Made by a program: the position numbers and the translations under genes. This document shows, piece by piece, positions 34,201 through 45,861 of a stretch of DNA of 64,000 nt. This DNA is from Gonapodya prolifera JEL478 (lineage: Eukaryota; Monoblepharomycota; Monoblepharidomycetes; Monoblepharidales; Gonapodyaceae). The stretch lies in the NCBI GenBank assembly GCA_001574975.1, contig KQ965737.1, positions 536,288 to 600,287 of the forward strand. The letters are read 5' to 3'. The notes below the pieces were generated by a model. The model was not told the DNA's origin. It made no database searches and worked only from the letters and a program-made list of their open reading frames with translations. The stretch's first letter is position 1, and every line of letters starts with the position of its first letter.

Positions 34201-36062
34201 CGCAAGTCCCTTCGATGTAGTTCCACACGCGCACGGACCGGTCCAGAGAACAGGTCGCGACAAGGGGCTTGCGCACGCACGTGTCGAGTCCCGTGATTGG
34301 GAGAGAGTGGAACGAGTGCATCACAGGGGTGAGATGCGCGTCATCGAGCTGTGACGGGGATGGGGAGAGTCTACACGTAAGCACTTTCTCTCACCAAGCT
34401 GAGCTCCCCTGCAACATCGCAAACCCACCTTTCCCTCCCCCGTACCCCCAAGAGAGCCTCCGTACATTTGCCCACCTTCGGTCGTCACTACGACCGCATC
34501 CTCGGTCCCATTGACAGCCACCTCGATCACCTTCCGTTCCTTCTCCCGCTCGCCCCCGGCCCCGGGAGCTACCCTGACCTCCTTCGACCTTCGAAACACC
34601 GCGCCCCTTCCCGCTGCCGCTCCCGCGGGAATCGTGGCTGCATCTCGGACCTCATCCGGCAGCCTCTCATACATCGCCACGGTGCCCGCGGAGCACCCCG
34701 CGAGGATCCCTCGCGCAGTTGGGTGCAGCGCGTACACGGGGAGCGGTAGTGACGTCGTCGGGTGTGTGGGGAGGACAAGATCGGCTCGGTGGGGGTGGTC
34801 AGGGTCGGCGGGATCCAAGAGGAGGAGCCGCGGATCCGCGGTGGAAAGAAGGAGGTACGCCCGTGGGGAGCCTGTGGGTGCGGGAGGTGCAGCGGAGCCC
34901 GAAGGCCCGCCTGCGTTCGATGGAAGCGAACGGTCGGCGGGGTGGGCAGTGGTGGCGACGGGTGGGGGCGCGGTGATCCAGCAGTGGGTGATGTAGTTCT
35001 GGTGGGGTGGTTGTATGGCTTCGTGGATCCCTCAAAACGTATTGAACAAGGGATACTCACCTTTGGTTCCCCTTTCCCCCCAACACTCCTCAACTGTCCC
35101 TCCTGATATCGCAACAGTCTTAGCACGCCCTGTCCAGAGGCAACGACCAGTGAGGGGTCGATGGGATTGAAAGAGACACGAGTGACAGAGGGAGGTAGTA
35201 CTCGGGTTTGACCATTCTCGGCAGGATGTCCTGGGGCACCTGCAGTCCCTGATGCGTCTGCAGCAGCAGCGCGGGCGGCCTGCAGGACGACCTGCGCGAG
35301 GCCTTGTTTCGGTTGTGAATCGGATTTAGTCCCAGTGTTTTGTTGGTTCGAGGTATTTGCGATGCCTGGTCCACCGACATTCGTATGGGTAGGAGCAACA
35401 ATGCGCGTTGACGCCATGACCTTGCTCTTCTCCCACGCCCAGTAGTAGAGTGTCCAGTCTGGGCCCGATGCCTGGGCAAGAATGTACTTGGAGTCTGGAG
35501 AGAAGCACAGCGAGACAAACTCGCGAGCTGATTCGGTGTCGTGAGATAAAGCGGATGAGGTTGTGGCGGCTGTGATTTGCGGCGTTTGAGATGAGGGAAT
35601 GGCCGGAAGTGTTTGCGTTCCCGGGGACTGGGAGGTGTTTGTTGCGTGTGTGGAGGAGTCTGCCGCAAGTGGCCCGCCAACGACGAGCACTTTTCGCTTT
35701 CGCATTGACAAGACGTCGTAAATGGAAATCTGAGGTTTCGCAGATCCACGTGCGCGTTCTGCCACTGCCAGGTACCGTTTGTTGGGCGACGCAGCCATTG
35801 CAGACACGCCGTCGCCCGCCAGTGGGACGAACCGCTGAGCGCGCGTGTCATGAGACAGTATGAGTAAATTGGAACCGGCATTGTAGAGAATTGAGTTGTC
35901 GTCGGGCAGAAAGTGGATCGAGCCAGACGGCGCAGAAGAGAGACCGAACACGCATCTACAGAAGAATCCGTGAGTAGGAAGCAGAAGTGCGTGTTAGGCC
36001 CAGTCAGACAAGGTTAGCTAGAGGCATGACACTTGCTTGTGGACAACAGCTGCGATCGACAT
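31278..36062 (-). CDS. CFAP57: CFAP57 (WDR65), ciliary/flagellar WD-repeat coiled-coil protein
   Basis: Axonemal protein linked to inner dynein arms or their regulators in flagellate organisms. It starts with a 26-base exon (36037-36062, MSIAAVVH) and a GC-AG intron (GCAAGT donor), giving [16 protein letters not shown]-type beta-propeller sequence follows ([22 protein letters not shown]; then [58 protein letters not shown]). The second half, from about 33180 down to 31480, is a nearly continuous coiled coil (for example [20 protein letters not shown]). It ends in [12 protein letters not shown], a block also near the C-terminus of animal CFAP57. At least nine introns. The final codon placement (TGA at 31278-31280) is my best reading. 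The gene indicates that the organism builds a flagellum. Confidence 0.9.
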
Positions 36063-36508
36063 CCTGGACCCGAGCGCCCTCAATCCACGCTATCAATCCA
36101 CAAGTTTACGCCCGATTCTCTTCAGGAAGGTGTGTTCCGGACAAAGAATCGCGTCTTACGTTGGTGATTTCTGGGATGACTGCTGCGGTCAGAGCTCACT
36201 AGCTAGAGTACTACAAACGTCAATAAGATCTGTTCATGGAGCCCCCTACTCTCTTCCTTTCATGTCACGCTTTTCACGAGCCATCTTCCAAAGCGCCTCC
36301 GAGGACACGGTGAGGGCGACTTCATAGACGGCGGCAAGACAATGGGCCGTCGCGATAAGCAGAGCAATGAAGCAGTACCATGGTCACATGCAGCGCTCCA
36401 TAAGTTTATGCAGTTTATCAATAGTTCCTTATGGTCGATTGAATCAATTATCTCACTGCCATGACCAAAGCACATTTTCGCTGACGAGACTGTAGTCCCT
36501 CTTTCCGC
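36063..36508. promoter_or_regulatory. Divergent promoter region, CFAP57 and uL5m
   Basis: This 446-base gap separates two genes transcribed away from each other and should hold both promoters. No specific factor site can be named with confidence. No coding sequence was recognised. Confidence 0.5.
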
Positions 36509-37639
36509 ATGCTGCCCTCGCTGGCTCCGGTGCGACGGGCGGTCTCTGCGCTACCCTCGTGCGCAGCGGTTGGCTCAGGCCTGCGACGTTGCCTGTCGTC
36601 CTCTTCCCCAGTGTTTGCAGACACGATCACCGAACAGCCCAATCGCAAGGCAAACCCACTCGACGCGACGCCAAATGCATCGCTGTTCCCGATTCCTGAA
36701 GACCAGACTCCAATCTCAGCACGTTCGCGATACCACTCGCACTACATGTCCGTGTTGGCGCAGGACATGCTTTACCTCACGTACCAGCACCAACCCGAGG
36801 CAGCACCGTTTCCGGAAAAGTCCTTACCCGAGCATCTGCTCACTGCAATTTTTTCGGAGCCGCTCCCCAAGGGCCCGAAACCACCCCCACGGCTTCTCCC
36901 GGCTCACTTCCAGAACCCAATCGACTACACGTCGTCGCGCCGCACGCGTGCACATCACCACTCTCCACCGAAACCAGCTCCCTACGATCCCTCCAAACTC
37001 CCGGAACTTGACTCGATAACAGTCCGGTGCACACCACCGACCTCACACCAAAACAAACACCTCATTCTCCTCGCCATGATGCAGCTTCGATGTATCTCCG
37101 GTGTCCGACCTGAACCTACATTTGCCACGTGGTCCGATGCCGAGTCTCGCTTACGCAAGGGACAGGCAGTCGGAGCGGAAGTGTTTCTGAAGGGGGAGCT
37201 CATGTACTCGTTCCTCGAGCGATGTGTGGAATGCGTACTTCCACGGTTACGTGAGTGGGAAGGATGGCCTGCCCAAGGCGACGGATTCAGTCCAGGCAGC
37301 GTCACGGTCACCCTGCCCTCCCAGGCTGTTGGCCTGTTCCCGGACATTGAACCGTACTTTGACCAATTCCCGCGCCTGTACGACATACAGATACAGTTCC
37401 GGACGTCAGCGCGGACACCTGAGGAGGCCGTTCTTCTGCTATCGGGATTCCAAATTCCGTTCAAGGACCCAGCGGAGCTCCCGAAGGCGCAGGGTGGAAA
37501 GAAGGAGTCGGGCGAGGAGGATCGGTTTGCGCAGTTCAAGAAGAAGAAGAGACGGCGTGGTATGTCGGACACTGCCGCGTTGCTCAAGGGTGGGAAGGCG
37601 GGATTGTACGAAGCTCTTCGCATTCCGAGACCAAAATAG
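36509..37639 (+). CDS. MRPL7: Mitochondrial ribosomal protein uL5m
   Basis: Large-subunit mitoribosomal protein, homologue of bacterial uL5 (L5). Single exon, 376 residues. The first roughly 35 residues are rich in Arg, Ser and Ala without acids (MLPSLAPVRRAVSALPSCAA), fitting a mitochondrial targeting sequence. The conserved core includes LILLAMMQLRCISGVRPEPT, SRLRKGQAVGAEVFLKGELM, YSFLERCVECVLPRLREWEG, LFPDIEPYFDQFPRLYDIQI and LLLSGFQIPF. A basic C-terminal tail (KKKKRRRGMSD) extends past the L5 core. It is transcribed away from CFAP57. Confidence 0.88.
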   Translation: MLPSLAPVRRAVSALPSCAAVGSGLRRCLSSSSPVFADTITEQPNRKANPLDATPNASLFPIPEDQTPISARSRYHSHYMSVLAQDMLYLTYQHQPEAAPFPEKSLPEHLLTAIFSEPLPKGPKPPPRLLPAHFQNPIDYTSSRRTRAHHHSPPKPAPYDPSKLPELDSITVRCTPPTSHQNKHLILLAMMQLRCISGVRPEPTFATWSDAESRLRKGQAVGAEVFLKGELMYSFLERCVECVLPRLREWEGWPAQGDGFSPGSVTVTLPSQAVGLFPDIEPYFDQFPRLYDIQIQFRTSARTPEEAVLLLSGFQIPFKDPAELPKAQGGKKESGEEDRFAQFKKKKRRRGMSDTAALLKGGKAGLYEALRIPRPK

Positions 37640-37800
37640 GAATAGCAAAATGACAGTGATCACTGAAAACAAAGCTTGCTTCTATATTTTATTCCAGGAT
37701 TAAGTGAAAGGGTGGAACCTCGAGAACTGAAAAGACTGTCATGTGGCTCAATTATCAACTCCGTTCGCCATCCAACGAAAATCCACTACACTGATACCCT

Positions 37801-39568
37801 ATGGCGACACAATTTGCACCTATACCGGACGACTTGCACTTCGATCATGGCCCGCCCTTAACAAAAATGGAATCGGACGGTCCCCCGGAAGCTGAAACGG
37901 TGATGGACTTTGTCGTACCTGACCATTCTCCGATCCCTCCTCCCTCCCGCTCGCAATCACCTCCTCCCTCTCGAGGTTCTGCCAACCATTCTGGAAATCG
38001 ACGCCGTCAGCCAATACCGGCCCTACCGCGATCTTCCCTAGGGGCAATTGTACCCGCGGTTCTGTCAGCACTTCTTTCGGCACTGTCGTCTCTGGTAGTT
38101 TTACCTCTCCGCCCAATTGTCCGCCTTACCGCACCTCTTGTACACCACATATACAACTCCTACCTCAAGGGTCTCCTTGTCATGTTCTCCTCCCAGATTC
38201 TCTTCCTCCTCCCCCTGTCCATCAAACTGTACCAGGTCCTTTGGAAGCACAGGTGGACCTCGCCCTTGGCTGCGGCATACACGGCGTGGATTGTCCTGTT
38301 TGATAGAAGCCCGTGGCGTGGGGGGAGACCCATCAGTTGGGTCCGCAACAACTGGGTGTACGACACGCTTGTGGAGGCATTTCCAATGCGCATCGTTAGG
38401 GATGGCCCTGAACTGGATAGCCGTGGTCGATATTTGGTGAGTGGATGATTTGAGGATTTACGGTAACCCCTTTTTGTTGACATTGTTTTGGACACGAAAG
38501 TTTGCTTGCCATCCTCATGGCATACTCGGAACAAGTTTCTGGGTGTGCTTCACCTCTGACCGAGCGTCTCGGTTCTCCTCCCTCTTTCCCGGTATTCAAT
38601 TGCGTGTGGCAACCTTGTCCTCCAACTTCTTCATTCCCGTCGGTCGCGAGTATCTTCTCGGACGGGGGTTCATTGGCGCAGACAAGAAAAGCCTGAAATG
38701 GTGGCTCTGCGGTGATGAGCACGGGCTTGCACGGGAGGGTGCGAATGTCAAGCGCAGGGGTTTGCTATCGTGGCTCAAGGGTTCTCGGAAGAGCAATGAA
38801 TTGGGGCATGAAGCGGTTAGTCAAAGAGTGGCATTTAAAAACGTGGATCGGACTTCCTCCTTTGAACCTATTCCGACGAATGATTCAACGGGGGTACAAG
38901 ATCAGTCGCCGGAGTCCAACGTGCAGACCAAAACAAATGAAGAACGACCACACCAGCAGAGCATAGCACCAGACCCAATCGTGCTGTCTCGTGCCGCTGA
39001 AGTCACTCCAGTGCCATCATACAACGACCAAAATTCTCACCCAGAGGGACACGCGGTTGCGATCGTCGTTGGCGGCGCGCAAGAGGCACTCTATGCCATT
39101 CCAGGCACCAACAGGCTGGTCTTGAATCGGCGCAAAGGCTTTATCCGCGTGGCTCTGGAGACTGGAGCACGACTTGTGCCAGTCTACGCATTTGGCGAGA
39201 ACGATTTGTTCAGTCAAGTTGCAAATCCGACGTTGAGATATCTCCAAGGTGTCGCAAAGCAGTACCTTGGGTGGACACCGGTGGTCTTTTGGGGACGGTG
39301 GGGCCTTCCGGTCCCAAGGATGGGGGGAGTTGTCGTTGGTGAGTATATTTGGGGTTCTCGGATGGCATTTTACTTATACTCGCTCTTCAAATTCTCACAA
39401 TGAATAGTTGTCGGGAAACCCCTTTCGAATCCTCATATACAGAGTCCAACTGTCGATGACGTGGATTATTGGCATGCCGAGTATATTTCTGCGCTTCGTG
39501 CTCTTTACGAACGGTATAAGGATATTTATGATCTTGGGAGGACAGAAGGCCTCACGATTGTAGAATGA
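37801..39568 (+). CDS. DGA1: Diacylglycerol acyltransferase, DGAT2 family
   Basis: Acyl-CoA:diacylglycerol acyltransferase, or a close monoacylglycerol acyltransferase, of the ER and lipid droplets, making triacylglycerol. Exons 37801-38436, 38501-39338 and 39408-39568 total 1635 bases (544 residues). A proline/serine-rich N-terminus is followed by hydrophobic membrane hairpins (about 38010-38330). The active-site block [15 protein letters not shown] begins exon 2. Then come [60 protein letters not shown] and AFGENDLF. It ends with [21 protein letters not shown] hydrophilic insert of about 90-100 residues (about 38700-39040) between the GREYLL and GGAQEAL blocks makes it longer than usual. 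Confidence 0.93.
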
Positions 39569-39690
39569 AGAATGTAGTCTGAAAAAATTACACCTCTCGC
39601 CAAAAGTCCACAGCAAGTTGCACCACGCAAATTTTGACGCCCCGCTCCACCAGGCCGGCTTCCCTCCTTTCATCAGGGCTTCTGTTAATC

Positions 39691-42186
39691 ATGGAAGCGC
39701 GACAACTGATTAGCGGGATCGAGGCCGGGGACTTGGGTACGATCGCACAAGCTCTCCAAGCCGGAGGTCCAAGTATCACAACGACCCGGAAGACAGTGAC
39801 CTTGCAAGTCAATTTGAACGGCCGCGTTGAATCGGATACAGTTTCGGCGGAGCCGGCACTTCTCCTAGCCATTCGGACTGCGAGTGTGGACATTTTGAGG
39901 TTGCTCCTGGATGCCGGTGAGGACCACGAGCGATGAGGCATGATAAGAATGCCTTGAGAGCAAAATTTTCCAGGTTGTGATCCTAATTGCCGGACAGAGT
40001 GGATGGTAGCGTTCCCTCATGCGAAATGGTCTCAACATGATTGGGAAAAACTCCGCTGGACAACGTACACATATTCCTCTCCTCTGGAGTTTGCGCTTGT
40101 TCGTAGTCCCCTATACTTCAATAAGAGTGGTGCAGAAATTGTCATCACTGATCCCGCCACTGCCGAAGATGTTAGCGACTTTTATAATCTTAGCCCTTCG
40201 GTCCAAATTGTGGAAATGTGTAAGTATTGGTTGTGTTTATGAGTTCGCTACGTGCTGCTGCTTACGGTGTGCCTGTTGCGCTTGTTCCTTTAAGTGTTGA
40301 GTGCAGGCGCGAGGTTTGGGGATGCGGAAATGAAACGTGCCAGGGAGCTTCGAGATGGCAGGGACCGGTTCGGACAACAGTTTCCACCGAATGACATATT
40401 TTTGCGACTATTGAAATCTCGTCCCGGTCAGTTCCGACCTGAGAGCAATGCGATGGCGAAAGGTGGTGGTTCGCCCGGGAATGTCGCCGGGCACCAGCGA
40501 GCAAGGAACGGATCTACAGGTTCTGATGATATGATGAATGGGGGTGGAAATCAGTCACTGCGGCAGCTTCACGCACAGGAGCTGGCCCGCGTTGCAGCGA
40601 AACTCACTGAACAATTACGGATCAACGATGATTTGCGGAACGAGTTACAAAAGCGACAACCTCGAAGTGGTTCACGGGACAGTGGTCTGAGTGAGGGATC
40701 TGGAACGATAGAACGATATCGACAACGAATTAGTGACCTCGAACGAGACAGGCAACATCTTGCTATACAAGCCGCAAGAGTTCCCGAACTGGAGAGGGAG
40801 CGCCAGCACTTATCCACTCAACTTGCGGCAAAGACCGTTTCCGCGGAACAAGAAAAGGCGAAACTAGAGCGAAGAGCACTTCTTGCGGAAGAATCACGGG
40901 GCGCTGTTACAGCGCAGGCAGCTCGGGTGCCTGAACTCGAACGAGAGAATGGACGCTTATTGTCGCGAATTGCGGAATTGGAAAGAGAGAAGCAACATTT
41001 CATCTCTCGGGAGGGTTCCACTGCTCAGTTAGAAGTGGAAAAACGAGAATTGATTGGGAGAATCGCGGATCTGGATCTTGCTCGTCAGACTCTTCAAACT
41101 GACAAAATGACTGGGGACGCACGACTTGCCGTGGAGCAGTCAAAAGTCGCCCAGCTTGAGCGTGAGCTATCGACGGAACGAAATAATTCAAATCAATTGA
41201 GGCAGCAGATTGCGGCAGAAAGGTTGATTGTGTCTCAAGCTCAACAGAAACTGTCTTCAGAACACACACAATGGGTTCAATTTGCACAGGAAGCGAGTGC
41301 CGACAGAAATCGCCTTGCCGAGCTTGAACAAGCGCGAATGGCGGATCGAAATCAAATTGCACTCCTTGAGGAGAAGATTATTACCCAACGCGCACAACTA
41401 GAAAGATTGTCGCAGGTGGAACGTGATCTTGCAGGAGAACGAGCACGTGCCGCAGCATTGGAAAAGGAAGCAAGAGACGCGCAGGGAACAATCTCTGCAC
41501 TGAAAGAGAGAATATCCGGATCTGGTGGTGGAGGCACAACCGGTCGACCTCTCCCACTCCCACCTGGCATTCCCACTTCAGCACCTCGCGCAAATGCCAC
41601 AAATGGTGCAACTCCTTCATCTCCAACGTCTCTCTCGGATCCTGCCCCACGGACAAAACCGATCAAAAAGCACATGTTTGTCATTACTCCGTACACTGCA
41701 CAAGATGTTGACGAGCTCTCGCTCACTGTTGGGGAGCAAGTTTGGGTGGCCTACGTGTTCCCAGATGATTGGGCGCAGGTGCGCATTGCATGCAAGTTTT
41801 GCGTTCATGATTTACCTTACCTGAGTCATTCCAAGGGGGTGAACTCAAGAAGCCGATCGGGAGTGTTCCCACTTGTATGTCTTGCTGACTCGAAGGATCC
41901 ACCAAATCACTTTCCCGCAATTTCTGGGCGAACAAGCTCCATTCGCAACAAAAACCCACCAACTACCACCACCATTGGCGTCCCGGGAAACTCTATTGGA
42001 GGAACTACCACCTCAGATTATAGACCGTACGGAGTCCGGCTAGGTGGGGCGCTCGAAACACGACCGCTCACTTCACTAGAGCCACATTCCCAAGCAATAT
42101 CAGAAGTCGATTCGCAGACTCTGCCATTTGGCGGGAATTCGGTGTTTGGAGCGAGACTTTTTGGGTTATCATCCCCTTCATCATAA
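39691..42186 (+). CDS. Ankyrin - coiled-coil - SH3-like protein, copy A
   Basis: Four exons (39691-39916, 39974-40219, 40295-41778, 41836-42186) give 768 residues. The N-terminal module has two ankyrin-like units (LLLAIRTASVDILRLLLDAG; IVEMLLSAGARFGDAEMKRA) around a Trp-rich linker (KWSQHDWEKLRW), then a conserved block ending FPPNDIFLRLLKS. The centre is a long Glu/Arg-rich coiled coil of about 300 residues with repeated LERERQ and VPELERE phrases. The C-terminal SH3-like domain is KHMFVITPYTAQDVDELSLT, VGEQVWVAYVFPDDWAQ and SGVFPLVCL. The tail is disordered. No membrane segment or catalytic motif is seen. The module set suggests a cytoplasmic scaffold. It is the first of three direct paralogues (42352-44358 and 45862-47753), and the function is unknown. 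Confidence 0.85.
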
Positions 42187-42259
42187 ATGTTTATATTTCA
42201 ATTGTATATACATAGAATCCGCCTTACCTGTGTCAACCTCGTATTCCCCCAGATTGGTG

Positions 42260-42290
42260 TTCTTTCTTTCTTTTTTTTTTTTTTTTGGAA
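42260..42290. repeat. Pyrimidine/poly-T tract between copies A and B
   Basis: CTTTCTTTC runs into about 16 consecutive T bases in the 165-base gap between two paralogues, about 65 bases before the ATG of copy B. It may be part of the copy B promoter (poly dA:dT elements exclude nucleosomes) or of the copy A 3' end. Confidence 0.5.
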
Positions 42291-42351
42291 AAACTAAACT
42301 TTGGTGCAGGACACAAGTGGTCCGCGAAGGTCCTACCTTGAGAGAGCTGAG

Positions 42352-44358
42352 ATGAATGAGGACGCGAACAGGAGACTGATCGAAGGAGTGGAATGGGGAT
42401 CCGTATCCGCTGTACGGCGTGCAATCGAGGATGGCGCGGACGTGGCTGCCCGCAAGAAGATCACGCTGAAAGTGACCCTTGGCTCAACCAAAGAAACCGA
42501 TTCTGTGTGGGCGGAGTCCGTATTGGGGCTGGCAATTCGAAGCGGGAGGCCGGATGTTGTGAAGGTGCTATTGGAGGCAGGTGAGAGGTCCGAGCGGATC
42601 ACCATCCGAGTCAACTGTGGAAGGACAACCTACCGAGCGGAAATTTGAAGATAAATTCGAAAGTTGCTTGGATTTTGGTCAAAGCTAGGTTGTGATTGCC
42701 GGACAGGAGAGAGGTCATGAACCTGAATTGTGTCGTATGAATTACTGTACATACGCGATCACTTTCGGTTTATCATCGGGCGAAATGCGAAGGGAGAAAA
42801 GATGGCGATTTCCAGTGACACTGATATTTCCTTATCCAAACGCAGGTTGCGACGCGAATTCCCGGATTCGATGGAAGCTCTCGTGGTACCATTCTAAGTG
42901 GGACGCGAAGAAATGGGAGCACCAGCGATGGCTTGAGGATGAAGCATATAAATATCGCTCTGCCTTGGAGTTCGCCCTCAACTGCGGCCGTTGGGACTTC
43001 AATAAGATGGGAGCGGACGTCGTTCTCTCCAATCCCGTCGACTGGGATGCTGTTTGTGATCGATTTACCCTCATCCCATCCATCGAGATTGTTCAGCTGC
43101 TGCTGCAGCATGGAGCACGAGTCTCTGAGGGTGAACTCCAGGCTGCCAGAGAGCTTGCGAAAGGAGCGAATCGATGGGGGGACTCCTTCCCCCCGGAACC
43201 CGCTTTCCTTGAACTTTTGGAAGCGCATTTACAGGACCATCAACAGGATAGGGCGTCCTCTTTGACGTCGTCTTCTGGTGGGGAGAGCACTTCAGCGCCA
43301 AACGCAATGGGGAATGCCAATGGACACCAAACTCCCAGACAGAATCAGATGGCTCTACCGGAATCGGATCCTCAACCGGTGCGGTCAAGGACGTTAACAC
43401 GCACTCAAGCACACCTCGCACAATCACGCCGCACCTCTACCAGCCCTGTTAGCCCTATTCTTGCTGTATTCGACACTTCGGATATGACGCGTGCTTTGGC
43501 CGAGCAGGCCTCGACCATTGATTCCCAGCGCCGCCTCATTGATGAGATGCAACGCCGTGCGAATGACCTCGAGCGAATTGTTATGGAGCGTAATGCTCGA
43601 ATAGCGGACATTGAACGTGAAAAGCTGGTACTGGAAATGGATGTGTTCGCATTGAGGACGGAGTTTGTGAAGTTCAGCCGTGGCGAGCGGACGATGGCAG
43701 ATCGAAGCGCAGCTGCGGCAGCAGGGATGCATTCCGACCCTGCCTCCCCGGTGCAAGTTCGGAAAGTTTTGTATGCTCACCATTTCTACGAGCCAAGGGA
43801 GTCAGACGAAATCGGGTTAGCACCTGGGGACCCTGTTTGGTGCCTTTACGAACTCTCAGACGGCTGGGGTGCAGTAAGTCATCCAAGCAGTGTGATGATG
43901 AAACTATTGCTGAGGTCGTTTTCATTTCCCAGGGGACCAACAAGGCCTCCATTCAGTCTGGGTTTTTCCCCATGACGTACCTCTCTGACCTACCAGCATC
44001 GAAGTTTGAGCCTTTATCGTCACCAGTAGCTGCCAGTAGTCACCTCCCCACGCCACGAATACCTTCGCGCACAATGTCCGCTGGCTTGGCAGCTTTCGGG
44101 ACCAATTCCATGTCATTCTCCGGTCCCGGCTTACACAGCCCGATAAGCAATGTCTCTGGAGACAGCCACTTGCCTCCGCCGGCACGAGAGGCACGTGCGG
44201 TATACCCCGGTCTGAGAAATAAGTCGCGTGAACCAAAGATTGGTCTCATTGGAGCATCTGATGACGACGACTCATCGTTATACCCGTCGTCACCTGAATC
44301 TGAGACGGAACAGCTCCTTCCTGAGATGCAGATCAACGGAGAAGTGGTGGCAATTTGA
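42352..44358 (+). CDS. Ankyrin - coiled-coil - SH3-like protein, copy B
   Basis: Three exons (42352-42580, 42846-43873, 43933-44358) give 560 residues. The N-terminal ankyrin module matches copy A (LGLAIRSGRPDVVKVLLEAG; Trp-rich KLSWYHSKWDAKKW; IVQLLLQHGARVSEGELQAA; FPPEPAFLELLEA). The coiled coil is short (about 43475-43690, RRLIDEMQRRANDLERIV). The SH3-like domain is KVLYAHHFYEPRESDEIGLA, PGDPVWCLYELSDGWGA and SGFFPMTYL. A Ser/Pro-rich tail ends in an acidic stretch (ASDDDDSSLYPSSPESETEQ). Intron 1 is in phase 1 directly after EAG, and the last intron is in phase 0 inside the SH3, exactly as in copies A and C. Function unknown. Confidence 0.85.
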
Positions 44359-44668
44359 GAAACTCCAGTGGAATGGCGAACGGACACCTCTGCAGGGACA
44401 GGGGGTTTGAATTGAACGCTTGGTTACGTACTTGCAGTACAGTAGGCAAAATAGACACGAGCCAGGAGGACACGAGCCAGGAGCACACGAGGTCACTAAC
44501 CGAGGCTAGCATATCACGAATCACCACTTATATTGATTTTGTAGAGGCAGATGGATTCCATAATCTATATCTCGGGTGGTAGCTTACATTAAAATCGACT
44601 CTCCTATCAGTGCATCGCTAAAACGATGGTTGGCAGTTCTCATATAACCCCGAAAGAATAAAGGCCTA

Positions 44669-45561
44669 GTGGGATATGTCACGTCCAAACGGTATCAGGC
44701 CGGGGACTACCTGTGCACAGACCACGAAACCGGGGTAAGAAGAAGGCCGGTGCTCACAACTTGTCACACCTCCTTGGCACCCGAGCTGATGTCACGTCAG
44801 GCTTACCGGGCTACCTTGCGATTAAATTTGATGCATGGACGAAAGTGGCCGGACATACCGGTTTTCAATGCAAGTCCCTGGATCGCCGTGAGAGAAATTA
44901 TCGGTGCTCACAATAAGAAATCCCCCTCGATAATAAAACTGAGGCTCGCAGGGACAGCGCTCGCCATGTCGGACCCCGACAGGTACTGGGGTTGCGTCGT
45001 GGAAGTTCGAATATCGTTATCGACGGAGTGAGCGTGGACGCCGAAGAAGGGAATCGCCGGGGGCCGTTTCTGATGAAGTACCTGTGAGATGATTCGAATC
45101 GACTTCTCAGAAGGTGAGGATAGGACAGGCAGAGGCCAACGAAAACCATATGATAATTGAGATTCACACAATTCCCTGAACTCCACCTTTTCAGGCCAAC
45201 GAGAACACTGTCGACAGGAACCCCGCTCTGGAGGATTTGGACGTGAAGGTACCGTTGTCCGACAATCCGTTGGATTTGGTGCACCTCATCATGTCTACAC
45301 TGAATACAAAAGGGGCGAGACTTCAATGCTTTTAACAGGTGTGCTGGGCTGCCGCAAACGCAAACGGAACAAATGATTGGGGGAGGACGGAGACAAGAAC
45401 TTGGGTGGTACTAACAGAAGAAGACAAAATCGGAACGTTTGATTCGGCTGTCCCGGTTCCCACTACGAGATTCCAGGCTTTTCGGTGACCTTCCACTTCA
45501 CCGAATCTGATCCTGCAGCAAATGCAATCAATTATCGTGAGTGACTGGACTGTACTGGACA
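44669..45561 (+). pseudogene. Unrecognised gene or gene remnant between copies B and C
   Basis: Several stretches read like real protein but fall in different frames. They include IIKLRLAGTALAMSDPDRYW (about 44930-44985), ANENTVDRNPALEDLDVKVP (about 45194-45250) continuing LSDNPLDLVHLIMSTLNTKG, DWGRTETRTWVVLTEEDK (about 45380-45430), and GFSVTFHFTESDPAANAINY (about 45478-45535). A plausible splice acceptor (CCTTTTCAG) precedes the second. I could not join them into one frame with good donor sites, so either several introns were missed or the gene is damaged. I do not recognise the family, and it bears no likeness to the flanking ankyrin/SH3 genes. Confidence 0.4.
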
Positions 45562-45861
45562 TCTGCAGGATCTATGTCGTCTGTCCTCCCGTCCGATCCG
45601 GCCGCTGCGCCCACGATCGCGACACTTTTGGCAGAGACAGAGAACAGGCGGTTTCGTTTGACACTTCGCGGTGTTGATTTTGCAAGAATGGCAGAACAAA
45701 ACTGTCGGCTGAATTTCGGTGGCTGTAGTGTTCCTTGCCTGAAACCCGATTCACCAATTTTGGAATCTCCGTCTGTTTCCGCGTGCCCGCTAAAGTGGCG
45801 TTTCCATAGAAGCTTCTGAGATATCCGGCGCCGCCAAAGATACCCCGATACCCGTGCGGAC

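Noticed and set aside
42260-42290. Poly-T run as evidence for a retroposed gene copy B
   Set aside because: Copies A, B and C keep introns at shared positions, so the array arose by DNA duplication and not by retroposition.
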